Below, piece by piece: positions 26,295-34,751 of a DNA stretch of 62,453 nucleotides. Below the pieces are notes generated by a model that saw nothing but the letters and a program-made list of their open reading frames with translations, searched no databases and was not told the origin of the DNA. The stretch's first letter is position 1. Every line of letters begins with the position of its first letter. The DNA is taken from positions 1 to 62,453 of the forward strand of contig MEUA01000033.1 of the NCBI GenBank assembly GCA_001771505.1. The letters run 5' to 3'. Source of the stretch: a candidate division WOR-1 bacterium RIFOXYB2_FULL_36_35 (GTDB taxonomy: Bacteria > Margulisbacteria > WOR-1 > XYC2-FULL-46-14 > XYC2-FULL-37-10). Made by a program: the position numbers and the translations under genes.

Positions 26295-27482
26295 ATGGAC
26301 AATAAAGAAACTAAAAAAAATGTTTTCTGGCTTGCGATGACCAGCCTTTTTACTGATATTTCTTCTGAAATGATAATGTCTCTTTTGCCGTTGTTTTTAA
26401 CCGTCCTTGGAGCTTCGCGTGCTGTGGTGGGGCTGATCGAAGGGATTTCCGAAACTACTGCCAGCTTGTTTAAGATAATCTCCGGATGGCTTTCTGATAA
26501 ATTGGGAGCTCGTAAAGGGTTAGTCGTTTTTGGATACGCATTATCAACTGTTTTTAAGCCTTTCATTGCTCTTGCAAATGTTTGGCATCAGGTTTTATTC
26601 GTCAGATTTATTGATAGAGTCGGGAAAGGGGTCCGCAATGCTCCTCGCGATGCCTTGATTGCCGATTCTGTAGAAGAGCATGAAAGAGGAAAATCTTTTG
26701 GCTTTCAGCGTGGAATGGATACTTTTGGCGCTGTTATCGGAACGTTCCTGGCGTCAGCATTGCTATTTTTGCTTGGAAAATATACCCATTTAGATGTTTT
26801 ACATCAATACAGGACAATCTTTTGGCTTTCTATAATTCCGGGAATTTTGGGCGTTTTGTCTGTTTTGTTTATGGTTAAAGAAGTAAAAAAACAGACTGAT
26901 GATAAAGAAATCTCTTTAATTTCATGGAAATCATTTGATTTGAGTTTTAAGACTTTTATATTTGTATCTGCGATTTTTGAATTCTCTAATTTTAGTTATG
27001 CGATTTTTATTCTTCGCGCTTCAAGTTTAGGCGTTATTGTTACCCTAATACCAATTATTTATCTTATGTACAATCTCGTTTACGGATTCCTTTCGCAACC
27101 GCTTGGGGCTTTGGCTGATAAGATTGGCAAGAAAACAGTTCTTTTTTGCGGATATGCTCTTTCTGCCATTATGTGTCTGGGTTTTGCTCTTGCGAGCAAC
27201 CCTCTACATGCATGGATGCTTTTTGCGATATACGGAATTGTCAGCGCTATAACAAACACAACCCCAAGAGCGATGCTGGCAGATTTTGTTTCTCCCAAAT
27301 TGCGCGGTTCAGCTTATGGCGCTTATTATATGGCGATAGGGTTGGTTGCTCTTCCAACATCCGCAATCGCAGGCCTTTTGTGGGACAATTTTGGGGCCGT
27401 CATTGCTTTTTCTTACGGAGCCGTATTGGCTCTTTCTGCCGCGATTCTTGTTCTTGTTTTTATTCCATCAAAAAATTCTTAG
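26295..27482 (+). CDS. major facilitator superfamily transporter
   Basis: 395 residues with about 12 hydrophobic segments. The first loop carries GWLSDKLGARKGL (MFS motif A, GxLaDrxGrkxxl), and a second copy, GALADKIGKKTVLF, lies after helix 8. RFIDRVGKGVRNAPRDALIADS is typical of the MFS group that includes putative drug-resistance exporters. The ATG at 26295 is preferred to the TTG at 26274, which overlaps the HEPN stop. It appears to be the last gene of the MNT-HEPN transcript. Substrate unknown. Confidence 0.93.
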   Translation: MDNKETKKNVFWLAMTSLFTDISSEMIMSLLPLFLTVLGASRAVVGLIEGISETTASLFKIISGWLSDKLGARKGLVVFGYALSTVFKPFIALANVWHQVLFVRFIDRVGKGVRNAPRDALIADSVEEHERGKSFGFQRGMDTFGAVIGTFLASALLFLLGKYTHLDVLHQYRTIFWLSIIPGILGVLSVLFMVKEVKKQTDDKEISLISWKSFDLSFKTFIFVSAIFEFSNFSYAIFILRASSLGVIVTLIPIIYLMYNLVYGFLSQPLGALADKIGKKTVLFCGYALSAIMCLGFALASNPLHAWMLFAIYGIVSAITNTTPRAMLADFVSPKLRGSAYGAYYMAIGLVALPTSAIAGLLWDNFGAVIAFSYGAVLALSAAILVLVFIPSKNS

Positions 27483-27506
27483 TGAAGAATTCTTCTTAAA
27501 TTATGT

Positions 27507-27512
27507 TAAAAT
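27507..27512 (+). promoter_or_regulatory. -10 box of carA (leaderless)
   Basis: TAAAAT 9 nt before the carA ATG. No Shine-Dalgarno and a weak -35. Confidence 0.5.
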
Positions 27513-27521
27513 AGTATTGTT

Positions 27522-28613
27522 ATGAAAGCTGTTTTAGCCCTAGAAGATGGATCTATATTTGAAGGAAAATCCTTTGGAGCTTACGGTGAGAGCGCCGGGG
27601 AAGTAGTTTTTAATACTTCTATGACAGGCTATCAGGAGATATTGACCGACCCTTCTTATAAAGGCCAGATTGTTACGATGACTTATCCTCTTATAGGAAA
27701 TTATGGAGTAAATGATGAAGATGTCGAATCGGAAAAACCTCATCTTGCGGGATTTGTTGTTTTGGAAAAGAGCGAAATTGCCAGCAATTGGCGATCCCAA
27801 ATGACACTTGATGATTTTCTGAAAAAACATAAGGTTGTTGGAATTGAAGGGGTCGACACCAGAGCTTTGACTTTGCATATTAGAAACGCAGGCGCGATGA
27901 AAGGGATAATATCGACAACCGATCTTGACTCGAAAAGTTTGGTGAAAAAAGCAAATGAGTATGAAGGCCTTTTAGGTATTGATCTTGTTAAAGAGGTGAC
28001 CTGTAAAAAAGTTTATGAATGGAATAAAGAGGGGAAATATAAAGTTGTTCTTATTGATTGCGGGGCGAAGCGCAACATAATGCGCGAACTTGCCTCCCGC
28101 GGCTGTCAGGTTACGGTTGTCCCTGCGAAAACATCCGCGGATGAAATTCTTTCCATGAATCCTCATGGGATTATGCTTTCTAACGGGCCAGGGGATCCTT
28201 CTGCTGTTACTTATGTCATAGAGACTGTAAAAAGTTTAATTGGGAAGGTTCCTATCTTTGGGATATGTCTGGGCCATCAGATGCTTGGTCAGGCTCTTGG
28301 AGGAAAGACTTATAAATTAAAGTTTGGCCACAGGGGGGCCAATCACCCTGTAAAAAATTTACAGACAAAAAAAATCGAGATAACATGCCAGAATCACGGT
28401 TTTTGTGTTGATATAGATAGTTTAAGCAAGGATGAAGTTGAATTAACGCATATTAATTTAAACGATGATACATCAGAGGGATTAAAACATAAAAAATATC
28501 CTGTTTTTTCGGTTCAGCATCATCCGGAAGCCTCTGCGGGGCCTCATGACAGCAGATATCTTTTTGATGATTTTATAAGATTAATGGCCAATGAAGAATT
28601 AAAAATGCATTAG
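27522..28613 (+). CDS. carA: carbamoyl-phosphate synthase small (glutamine) subunit
   Basis: 363 residues. The N-terminal domain begins ALEDGSIFEGKSFGA and has FNTSMTGYQEILTDPSY. A class I glutamine amidotransferase domain follows, with SNGPGDPS, the nucleophile in GICLGHQMLG and the His-Glu of QHHPEASAGPHD. It delivers ammonia to CarB for pyrimidine and arginine synthesis. It is followed 46 nt later by carB, which is only half-length. Confidence 0.97.
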   Translation: MKAVLALEDGSIFEGKSFGAYGESAGEVVFNTSMTGYQEILTDPSYKGQIVTMTYPLIGNYGVNDEDVESEKPHLAGFVVLEKSEIASNWRSQMTLDDFLKKHKVVGIEGVDTRALTLHIRNAGAMKGIISTTDLDSKSLVKKANEYEGLLGIDLVKEVTCKKVYEWNKEGKYKVVLIDCGAKRNIMRELASRGCQVTVVPAKTSADEILSMNPHGIMLSNGPGDPSAVTYVIETVKSLIGKVPIFGICLGHQMLGQALGGKTYKLKFGHRGANHPVKNLQTKKIEITCQNHGFCVDIDSLSKDEVELTHINLNDDTSEGLKHKKYPVFSVQHHPEASAGPHDSRYLFDDFIRLMANEELKMH

Positions 28614-28659
28614 GCATTTTTAAGTAAGTCATTTTTTATTGTTTTTGTGGAGGAATTTT

Positions 28660-30294
28660 GTGCCAAGAAGAACAGATATAAAAAGTATTTTGATTATAGG
28701 TTCTGGGCCGATAGTAATAGGTCAGGCTTGTGAGTTTGATTATTCAGGGGTTCAAGCCTGCAAAGTTTTAAAATCTGAAGGATTTAAAGTTATTCTTGTA
28801 AACAGTAATCCGGCAACAATTATGACCGATCCTGATCTTGCCGATAGAACTTATATAGAACCTATTACTCCTGAAATTGTTGAAAAGATTATTGAAAAAG
28901 AGAGACCTGATGCCATTTTACCTACGCTTGGAGGGCAGACCGCTCTTAATATTGCCATCGCTGTTTATGAAAACGGTGTTTTGGATAAGTATAAAGTTAA
29001 AATGATTGGAGCAACTCCTGAAGCTATAAAAAAAGCGGAAGAGAGAGAGCTTTTCAAAGCTGCAATGGAAAAAATAGGCCTGGATTTGCCTAGAAGTAAT
29101 TTTGCCCACAACCTGGATGAAGTTGAAAAAATTGCCGAAGAGATAGGTTTTCCTCTTATTATTAGGCCAAGTTTTACGCTTGGAGGTACTGGGGGAGGCG
29201 TTGCTTATAACATAGATGAATTAAAAGAAATTGCTGGAAGAGGGCTTGAAGCTAGTATGACCAGTGAAATTTTAATTGAAGAATCTATAATTGGCTGGAA
29301 AGAGTATGAACTCGAAGTAATGAGGGATTTAAATGATAATGTAGTTATTATCTGCTCAATAGAAAACTTTGATCCTATGGGAGTTCATACGGGAGATAGT
29401 ATAACTGTAGCTCCCGCTCAAACTTTGACTGACAAAGAATATCAGCATATGAGAGATGCTTCTATTTCTGTTATTCGTGAAATAGGGGTTGAAACGGGTG
29501 GTTCTAATATTCAATTCGCGATAAATCCTCAGGATGGGAGGATGGTTATCATAGAAATGAACCCTCGGGTTTCGCGTTCATCCGCGCTTGCTTCCAAGGC
29601 GACCGGTTTTCCGATTGCGAAAATAGCCGCAAAGTTGGCGATCGGATATACTTTAGATGAGATTCCAAATGATATTACAAAAAAGACTCCGGCCTGTTTT
29701 GAACCAACAATTGATTACTGTGTTGTAAAAATTCCAAGGTTTACTTTTGAAAAATTTCCTGGAGCCTCTTTTGTTTTAACGACTGCGATGAAATCTGTTG
29801 GTGAGGCCATGTCTATAGGCAGAACCTTTAAGGAATCTTTGCAAAAAGGGTTGAGATCTCTGGAAATTAAAGTTCATGGGTTGGAGGATATAGAATGTAA
29901 TTTGGATAAGGAGGGGATTTTCAACATTTTAAAGGTTCCTTCTCCTGACAGGATTTTTCATTTGAAACAAGCTTTTAAATTGGGAATGACAACTGATGAA
30001 ATTTTTAACGTATCAAAAATAGACAGATGGTTTTTGACTAATATTAAAGAGATAGTTGATTTTGAAAAAAAACTCGAAGGATATAAAGACAAAAAAATTT
30101 CTGCAACTATTTTGCGTGTCGCGAAGCAATTTGGATTTTCCGATATTCAGCTTGCAAAGCTTTGGGATTTGAAAGAGGAAGAGATCAGAAAGCTTAGAAA
30201 TGAATTGAATATCTCTCCTGAGTTTAAACAGGTGGATACTTGTGCTGCCGAGTTTGAAGCGTATACTCCATATTATTATTCATCGTATAGTTAG
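28660..30294 (+). CDS. carB: carbamoyl-phosphate synthase large subunit, N-terminal half only
   Basis: 544 residues against about 1070 normally. Present: the carboxyphosphate ATP-grasp domain ([49 protein letters not shown]) and the oligomerisation domain up to [19 protein letters not shown]. Missing: the second ATP-grasp (carbamate) domain and the MGS allosteric domain. The stop falls at the natural domain boundary, 2 nt before a degenerate palindrome and 33 nt before a MITE. It may be one part of a split carB, as in Aquifex and Methanocaldococcus, or a truncation. The GTG at 28660, 6 nt after GGAGG, is chosen over the TTG at 28639. Confidence 0.93.
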   Translation: MPRRTDIKSILIIGSGPIVIGQACEFDYSGVQACKVLKSEGFKVILVNSNPATIMTDPDLADRTYIEPITPEIVEKIIEKERPDAILPTLGGQTALNIAIAVYENGVLDKYKVKMIGATPEAIKKAEERELFKAAMEKIGLDLPRSNFAHNLDEVEKIAEEIGFPLIIRPSFTLGGTGGGVAYNIDELKEIAGRGLEASMTSEILIEESIIGWKEYELEVMRDLNDNVVIICSIENFDPMGVHTGDSITVAPAQTLTDKEYQHMRDASISVIREIGVETGGSNIQFAINPQDGRMVIIEMNPRVSRSSALASKATGFPIAKIAAKLAIGYTLDEIPNDITKKTPACFEPTIDYCVVKIPRFTFEKFPGASFVLTTAMKSVGEAMSIGRTFKESLQKGLRSLEIKVHGLEDIECNLDKEGIFNILKVPSPDRIFHLKQAFKLGMTTDEIFNVSKIDRWFLTNIKEIVDFEKKLEGYKDKKISATILRVAKQFGFSDIQLAKLWDLKEEEIRKLRNELNISPEFKQVDTCAAEFEAYTPYYYSSYS

Positions 30295-30295
30295 T

Positions 30296-30322
30296 TTGTC
30301 CCGGTTATCATAATGGGGTTCA
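30296..30322. repeat. degenerate palindromic element
   Basis: GTCCCGGTTATCATAATGGGGTTCAA, cited as halves GTCCCGGTTATCA and TAATGGGGTTCAA, directly after the carB stop. From 30433 to 30582 I see no gene; GTTTCGAAAC is the only short palindrome there. Confidence 0.6.
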
Positions 30323-30327
30323 ATCTT

Positions 30328-30427
30328 GGGTCTGTTGCGTAATGGTCATTCCCGTGCCGTAAACAAGATGGATCCCCTCTTTCGCGGGGATGACAAATTG
30401 CAAAAACTATCATTAGGCAACAAGCCC
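30328..30427. mobile_element. GGGACTGTTGC-family MITE, 100 bp, without internal palindrome
   Basis: Ends GGGTCTGTTGC and GCAACAAGCCC, flanked by the 5-bp duplication ATCTT (30323-30327 and 30428-30432). The interior includes a GGATCCCC...GGGGATGACAA hairpin. Unlike its two relatives, AAACAA runs straight into GATGGATCC, so the site that holds the palindrome elsewhere is empty here. Confidence 0.85.
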
Positions 30428-30582
30428 ATCTTGCTCAACAGTCTCATATGTGTTTTTGACCGCTATATTTTTTTATGAAAAATTTTATAATTTTCACTAA
30501 AAGAGCGTGAAATTTTTAATATTTTGTTTCGAAACTTAATTGGTTTATTTCAACTATATTATTAAAATGGAGGAGTTGACCA

Positions 30583-31458
30583 ATGGCTGATATTAATTTT
30601 GGTTCTGTTAGGATTGTAGGGTTTGGAAATACTTTAAAAAAGACATTAGTTTTTCCATCTGAGGGGGGTGTTAATCGAAAGACTCTTCAATTGGGACAGG
30701 AGGGAGCTAGAGAAATTTTAACAAGACCTTCAACTTATCAATCTTTGGGGGTGTTGTTGGAGGTTATGGATGAAAATAACTGGAGAGAGATACCCACAAA
30801 GAGAGAGGCTGCAACTCTTGAACACTTTTCACTTTTCAGGGATGAGCCGTATGTATCTTTTTGGAAAAATGGGGGAATTGAAATTGATAGTCTTTCGGTT
30901 GATACAATTAGAGCCAATTGGAAACCTAATGGTGATAAAGAACTAAGAGAAGTAATCCCTGCTATCGAAGAGGCGCGGTTTTCTTCCCTTCCAGCTTTTT
31001 TTCGTGTCTCTTTTTCATTGAGTGAAGTATGTCAAATAGCGGGGCTTAAAATCAAAGAAGAATTTTCGATAAGCGTTGATTCTTTTGCGAGAGCGTTAAC
31101 AGCTTTTGATGAAACAGCATTTGCATCAGATTCTTTAGCACATCGTTTTGCTAATAACCTTTTTAGTGAATTGCAACTACAACCTGAAGCTTCAATTAAA
31201 AAAGACCTTATGACAGCAATGAAAGATGATGCGTATGCAAATGCGATGAAGCTTTTTAATGCCGTTTCCAAGATTGATCAAAATATTGATAGGGTTAAAT
31301 TAATAAGAGGCTTACTTTCTGAGGAACAAGGAGAAAATGATTTTGGGTTAGCCTTAAAATATGCCATAGGTGTAGGCAACAGCAGAACAGCTTATTTCTT
31401 GTCTTTTTATTATAGGCAAGCAAAACAGCCTTTGGACGGCAAAACTTACAAAAGCTGA
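30583..31458 (+). CDS. hypothetical protein
   Basis: 291 residues, not recognised. The ATG has a strong GGAGGAG site about 9 nt upstream. No signal peptide or membrane segment. The N-terminal half is beta-rich (FGSVRIVGFGNTLKKTLVF) and the C-terminal half is helical (AMKDDAYANAMKLFNAVSK, GLALKYAIGVGNSRTAYFLS), possibly with one TPR-like hairpin. It is a single gene after a MITE and ends 0 nt from the convergent coaBC stop, which fits an accessory gene. No function is proposed. Confidence 0.8.
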   Translation: MADINFGSVRIVGFGNTLKKTLVFPSEGGVNRKTLQLGQEGAREILTRPSTYQSLGVLLEVMDENNWREIPTKREAATLEHFSLFRDEPYVSFWKNGGIEIDSLSVDTIRANWKPNGDKELREVIPAIEEARFSSLPAFFRVSFSLSEVCQIAGLKIKEEFSISVDSFARALTAFDETAFASDSLAHRFANNLFSELQLQPEASIKKDLMTAMKDDAYANAMKLFNAVSKIDQNIDRVKLIRGLLSEEQGENDFGLALKYAIGVGNSRTAYFLSFYYRQAKQPLDGKTYKS

Positions 31459-32658
31459 TTAGATGGTAAAAATCCTATCTAATATCCTGTGAGCTAAATC
31501 TTCTTTTTTAGCTTTGCAAAAATGCTCAATTCTGCCGTTTTTGTTGATGATGCTTATCTCTGAAAGATCTTCACCGAAAGCTGTGGGTTCGTTGGCAATT
31601 ATCATATCAAGGTTTTTCTTTGAGAGTTTTTCTTTTGCATTTTCTATAACATTGTCACTTTCTAGAGCAAAACCGACAAGATAAGTTCCGTTTTTGTTTT
31701 TCCCTAGCTCTGCCAGAATATCTTTTGTTTTTTTGAGTTCAAGGGAAAATTCATCTTCACTCTTTTTTAATTTTTGGAAGAATTGTATTTTAGGTTGGTA
31801 ATCTGCTACTGCGGCTGCCATTATAATTACATTGCTGTTGTTTTTATGTTTTATTACCTCTTCAAGCATCTCCTGGCTGGATGTTACTGTTATTAACGTT
31901 ACATTTTGCGGTGGGGCTTGTAATGCGTTTGCAGATATTAAAGTAACTTCCGCGCCTCGGCCTGCCGCGGCAGAGGCTATAGCATAACCCATTTTTCCCG
32001 AAGATCTGTTCCCAATAAATCTTACAGGGTCGATAGACTCTTGTGTTCCGCCGGCAGTTACCAGAACCCTTTTTCCTTTAAGATCTTTTCCGTAAGTCTC
32101 TTTGTTCTCTGTTTGCGTTAAAAGCTCAAGAACTTTTTCAACTATTTCTTTTGGTTCAGACATTCTTCCCATTCCCTCATCCCCGCAAGCCAAAAAACCT
32201 TTTTGAGGACCGCAGAAGTGATAGCCGATTGCTTTTAATTTTGAGCAATTTTCCTGAACTATCGGATTTTCCCACATTCTTGAATTCATAGCAGGGGCAA
32301 TTACTTTAGGACATAGCGCGGACATGACAATTGTTGATAACGCATCATCTGCTATCCCCTGAGCTGTTTTCCCTATTATGTTTGCAGTTGCAGGGGCAAT
32401 TAAAACAAGGTCGGCTTTTTTGGATAGTGCGATATGCGGAACTTTCGACATAAATTCAGCCTCATCAAATAAAGTTGTAACAACCGGATTTTTTGAGATG
32501 GTTCTAAAGGTTAAAGGAGATACAAACTTTTTTGCGGATTCTGTCATCACAACCCAAATATCTGCTTCTAATTTTTTCAGGCTTGAAACTATTTCTACCG
32601 TTTTGTATGCTGCAATGCCTCCCGCGACCCCGATTATAAATGTTTTACCTTTAAACAT
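31459..32658 (-). CDS. coaBC: phosphopantothenoylcysteine decarboxylase / phosphopantothenate-cysteine ligase
   Basis: 399 residues, the usual bifunctional CoA-pathway enzyme. CoaC flavoprotein part (1-180): GVAGGIAAYK, the catalytic His in VPHIALSKKADL, and the PAMNSRMW substrate-recognition motif. CoaB ligase part (200-399): VTAGGTQESIDPVRFIGNRSSGKMG, cited as consecutive motifs, and AAAVADYQP. It is the last gene of gmk-rpoZ-coaBC, a common order. panC at 41 kb supplies an earlier step of the same pathway. Confidence 0.97.
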   Translation of the reverse strand: MFKGKTFIIGVAGGIAAYKTVEIVSSLKKLEADIWVVMTESAKKFVSPLTFRTISKNPVVTTLFDEAEFMSKVPHIALSKKADLVLIAPATANIIGKTAQGIADDALSTIVMSALCPKVIAPAMNSRMWENPIVQENCSKLKAIGYHFCGPQKGFLACGDEGMGRMSEPKEIVEKVLELLTQTENKETYGKDLKGKRVLVTAGGTQESIDPVRFIGNRSSGKMGYAIASAAAGRGAEVTLISANALQAPPQNVTLITVTSSQEMLEEVIKHKNNSNVIIMAAAVADYQPKIQFFQKLKKSEDEFSLELKKTKDILAELGKNKNGTYLVGFALESDNVIENAKEKLSKKNLDMIIANEPTAFGEDLSEISIINKNGRIEHFCKAKKEDLAHRILDRIFTI

Positions 32659-32670
32659 AAAAAGTTTTTG

Positions 32671-32991
32671 TTATTTCTTTTCTTTTTTGGGAGGATTCTT
32701 TTTGTTTGTTTTTGCAAGCTTTGATAAAATAGATGTCTCTTCTTTTTCTTCTAATAATTTTATCTCTAAAGGCTTCTTTGATTCTGCTGTAATAAGTTTT
32801 ATTTTTATCTTATCCCTTGCAATCTCTCTTATAGCTGTAATTATTGGATTTGTAGGATCAAAATCATTTACATAGGGTAGCGATCCTTCTGAGATTTGTT
32901 TTGCCCTTGCTGACACGGCATTGCTTAATAAAAACTTGTTTTTTGCTTTTTGAAGTAACACATCAATTGTCTCTTTGTTTTCTTTTGTCAA
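32671..32991 (-). CDS. rpoZ: RNA polymerase omega subunit
   Basis: 106 residues. The N-terminal two-thirds shows the omega pattern: KNKFLLSNAVSARAKQISEG, then NPIITAIREIARDKI, equivalent to the conserved PVTIAIREIAEGKI region. The C-terminus is a Lys-rich tail (KTNKKNPPKKEKK). Omega stabilises beta-prime in core RNA polymerase. Its position between gmk and coaBC supports the call, since sequence conservation alone is modest. Confidence 0.9.
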   Translation of the reverse strand: MTKENKETIDVLLQKAKNKFLLSNAVSARAKQISEGSLPYVNDFDPTNPIITAIREIARDKIKIKLITAESKKPLEIKLLEEKEETSILSKLAKTNKKNPPKKEKK

Positions 32992-33036
32992 TTTACAAAC
33001 ACCTTCTTTTTAAAATTTTAATGCTAAAACCTGTGC

Positions 33037-33648
33037 CTAATTTAATAAAACTCTCTCTTTTTCAACATTTATTATAGCTTTAATTTTTTGGGCTGCCGAA
33101 TCTATTTTGTCGTTGACAACTATGTAATCGTATTTTTCCATCACCTGTAATTCTGCTATTGCCGCTCTTAAACGATAATTTACCACTTCTGCTTTTTCTG
33201 TTTTACGCCTTTTAAGTCTAAAGGCCAAAATATCTACAGACGGAGGGATCAAAAAGATAAACACCCCTGCGCATTTTAGCTTGCCTTGTGTTATATGTTC
33301 TTTTATGCTTGCCGCCCCCTGTACGTCTACCTCGGCTACAACTATATTGTTTTTCTCGACCTCTTCTTTAACATATTGTATGGGAGTTCCGTAGTAATAT
33401 TTGTGAACTTGAGCCCATTCTAAAAAACTGCCATTCTTTGCTTGTTTGAAGAACTCCTCTTCGCTCAAGAAATGATAATCAGTCTTGTTCTTTTCCATGG
33501 GTCTTGGAGGTCTTGTTGTTGCGGATATCGACATTTTTAATTCAGGAAATATCTCAAATAACCGCCTGACAACCGTTGACTTTCCCACCCCCGAAGGGCC
33601 TGAGATTACAACCAGAAAACCACGACGTGTTCCTTTTTTTTTGGGCAT
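33037..33648 (-). CDS. gmk: guanylate kinase
   Basis: 203 residues. Phosphorylates GMP/dGMP to the diphosphate. Walker A GPSGVGKST, GMP-binding SISATTRPPRPMEKNKTDYHFLSEEEF (quoted in part: ATTRPPRP and DYHFLS), EVDVQGA and FLIPPS. The ATG at 33648 is chosen, and an in-frame ATG at 33690 would add 14 unrelated residues. A minus-strand TATAAT is present about 13 nt upstream. It is the first gene of gmk-rpoZ-coaBC. Confidence 0.97.
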   Translation of the reverse strand: MPKKKGTRRGFLVVISGPSGVGKSTVVRRLFEIFPELKMSISATTRPPRPMEKNKTDYHFLSEEEFFKQAKNGSFLEWAQVHKYYYGTPIQYVKEEVEKNNIVVAEVDVQGAASIKEHITQGKLKCAGVFIFLIPPSVDILAFRLKRRKTEKAEVVNYRLRAAIAELQVMEKYDYIVVNDKIDSAAQKIKAIINVEKERVLLN

Positions 33649-33748
33649 AAAGCAAAAATATATTATATCAAAAATAGTTGCTTTTTGCAAACAGCTTGAT
33701 GCTTGGATTTTGGTGTTGGCATATAGGGAAAAAAGGCAGCTTGATTTT

Positions 33749-33777
33749 TACCCTGATTATAATAACCGGGGTTCATC
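33749..33777. repeat. palindromic element (degenerate)
   Basis: TACCCTGATTATAATAACCGGGGTT, cited as arms CCCTGATTAT and ATAACCGGGG, between divergent gmk and the lipoprotein gene. Confidence 0.75.
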
Positions 33778-33824
33778 GTTTTAAATGCAAGAATTTATAT
33801 TTTTATTACGATTAAATAAGTAAT

Positions 33825-34553
33825 ATGAATAAATATTTTATTGTTTTACTTGGCGTCATTTCTTTTTCTTTTTTAGTTGGGTGTGGCAGGGTGGCCGAAG
33901 TTATTAGCGGTTTAGCAGATGATACTGCTCAAGAGTATGCGATGCAAAGCTCCAGCATGTCTCAAGATATTTATGCTTCTGTCGCGGAATGGGCAAATAG
34001 CGGAGAAATTTCCGGGCTTAATTTGTCTGATATTAACATGATAGTTATTGTGACTCCGGAAACATCTGGATGGTATCATATTACGGGAACAAATATAAAT
34101 TCGTCAATAGATTTACATGTCAAACTTGCAATGCTTCCAAATCTTCAAGCTTCTAACCTAACAAAGACTGTTTATTTGTATGGAACATATACTTATATAG
34201 GGAGCAATTCGACTATTGTTCAAACTTACGGAGATTCAGTGAATAATTTTACTGCAGAAACAATGTGGTCTTTGGCGACTTCCACATTGCAACAGATATC
34301 GTTAGATGGGCAGATTCGTACTAACGTAATTGGCGCAGCCGGAAATACAACTGTAATGAGTCTCACCGTTTCGTCGTTGTCATTGCCATTGACCGAAACA
34401 ACAAATTATCCCATAGGGGCAATAACTGTAAATACATCTTATGACAATGAGATTCAACCAGCGATAGTTCTTACATTTAATGGAACCTCTACAGTCTCTT
34501 TCCAATATGATACGACAATCAGAACCTTTACAATAAAAGGCGTTTCTATATAG
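33825..34553 (+). CDS. hypothetical lipoprotein
   Basis: 242 residues. Lipoprotein signal peptide with lipobox LVGC (Cys at residue 20: FSFLVGCGRVAEV). The mature part is Ser/Thr-rich and apparently beta-structured. No family recognised. Likely anchored to the outer or inner membrane. Its stop codon TAG is split across the left boundary of a MITE: the TA is the end of the ATATA target duplication and the G is the first base of the element. At the right boundary the uninterrupted site would read ATA TAA, so the insertion swapped one stop for another. Confidence 0.85.
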   Translation: MNKYFIVLLGVISFSFLVGCGRVAEVISGLADDTAQEYAMQSSSMSQDIYASVAEWANSGEISGLNLSDINMIVIVTPETSGWYHITGTNINSSIDLHVKLAMLPNLQASNLTKTVYLYGTYTYIGSNSTIVQTYGDSVNNFTAETMWSLATSTLQQISLDGQIRTNVIGAAGNTTVMSLTVSSLSLPLTETTNYPIGAITVNTSYDNEIQPAIVLTFNGTSTVSFQYDTTIRTFTIKGVSI

Positions 34554-34697
34554 GGACTGTTGCGTAATGGTCATTCCCGTGAAAATGGTAATCTATTTTT
34601 CACAAAACAACCCCGATTATAATAATCGGGGTTAAGATGGATCCCCGCTTTTGCGGGGATGGCAAATTGCAAAAACTATCATTATGCAACCAGTCCC
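34553..34697. mobile_element. GGGACTGTTGC-family MITE, 145 bp, carrying the palindrome
   Basis: Ends GGGACTGTTGC and GCAACCAGTCCC, with 5-bp duplication ATATA (34548-34552 and 34698-34702). The interior carries the AACCCCGATTAT palindrome at about 34609-34634, preceded by ACAAAACAA and followed by GATGGATCC. Confidence 0.9.
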
Positions 34698-34737
34698 ATA
34701 TAACATATCCATTCTTTCAACTATGAATAATTGATGT

Positions 34738-34743
34738 TATAAT
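34738..34743 (+). promoter_or_regulatory. -10 box of thrS (leaderless)
   Basis: TATAAT 8 nt before the thrS ATG. There is no Shine-Dalgarno and no room for a T-box leader; the -35 position reads only TTTCAA at 17 nt. Confidence 0.6.
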
Positions 34744-34751
34744 TTCCTTAT

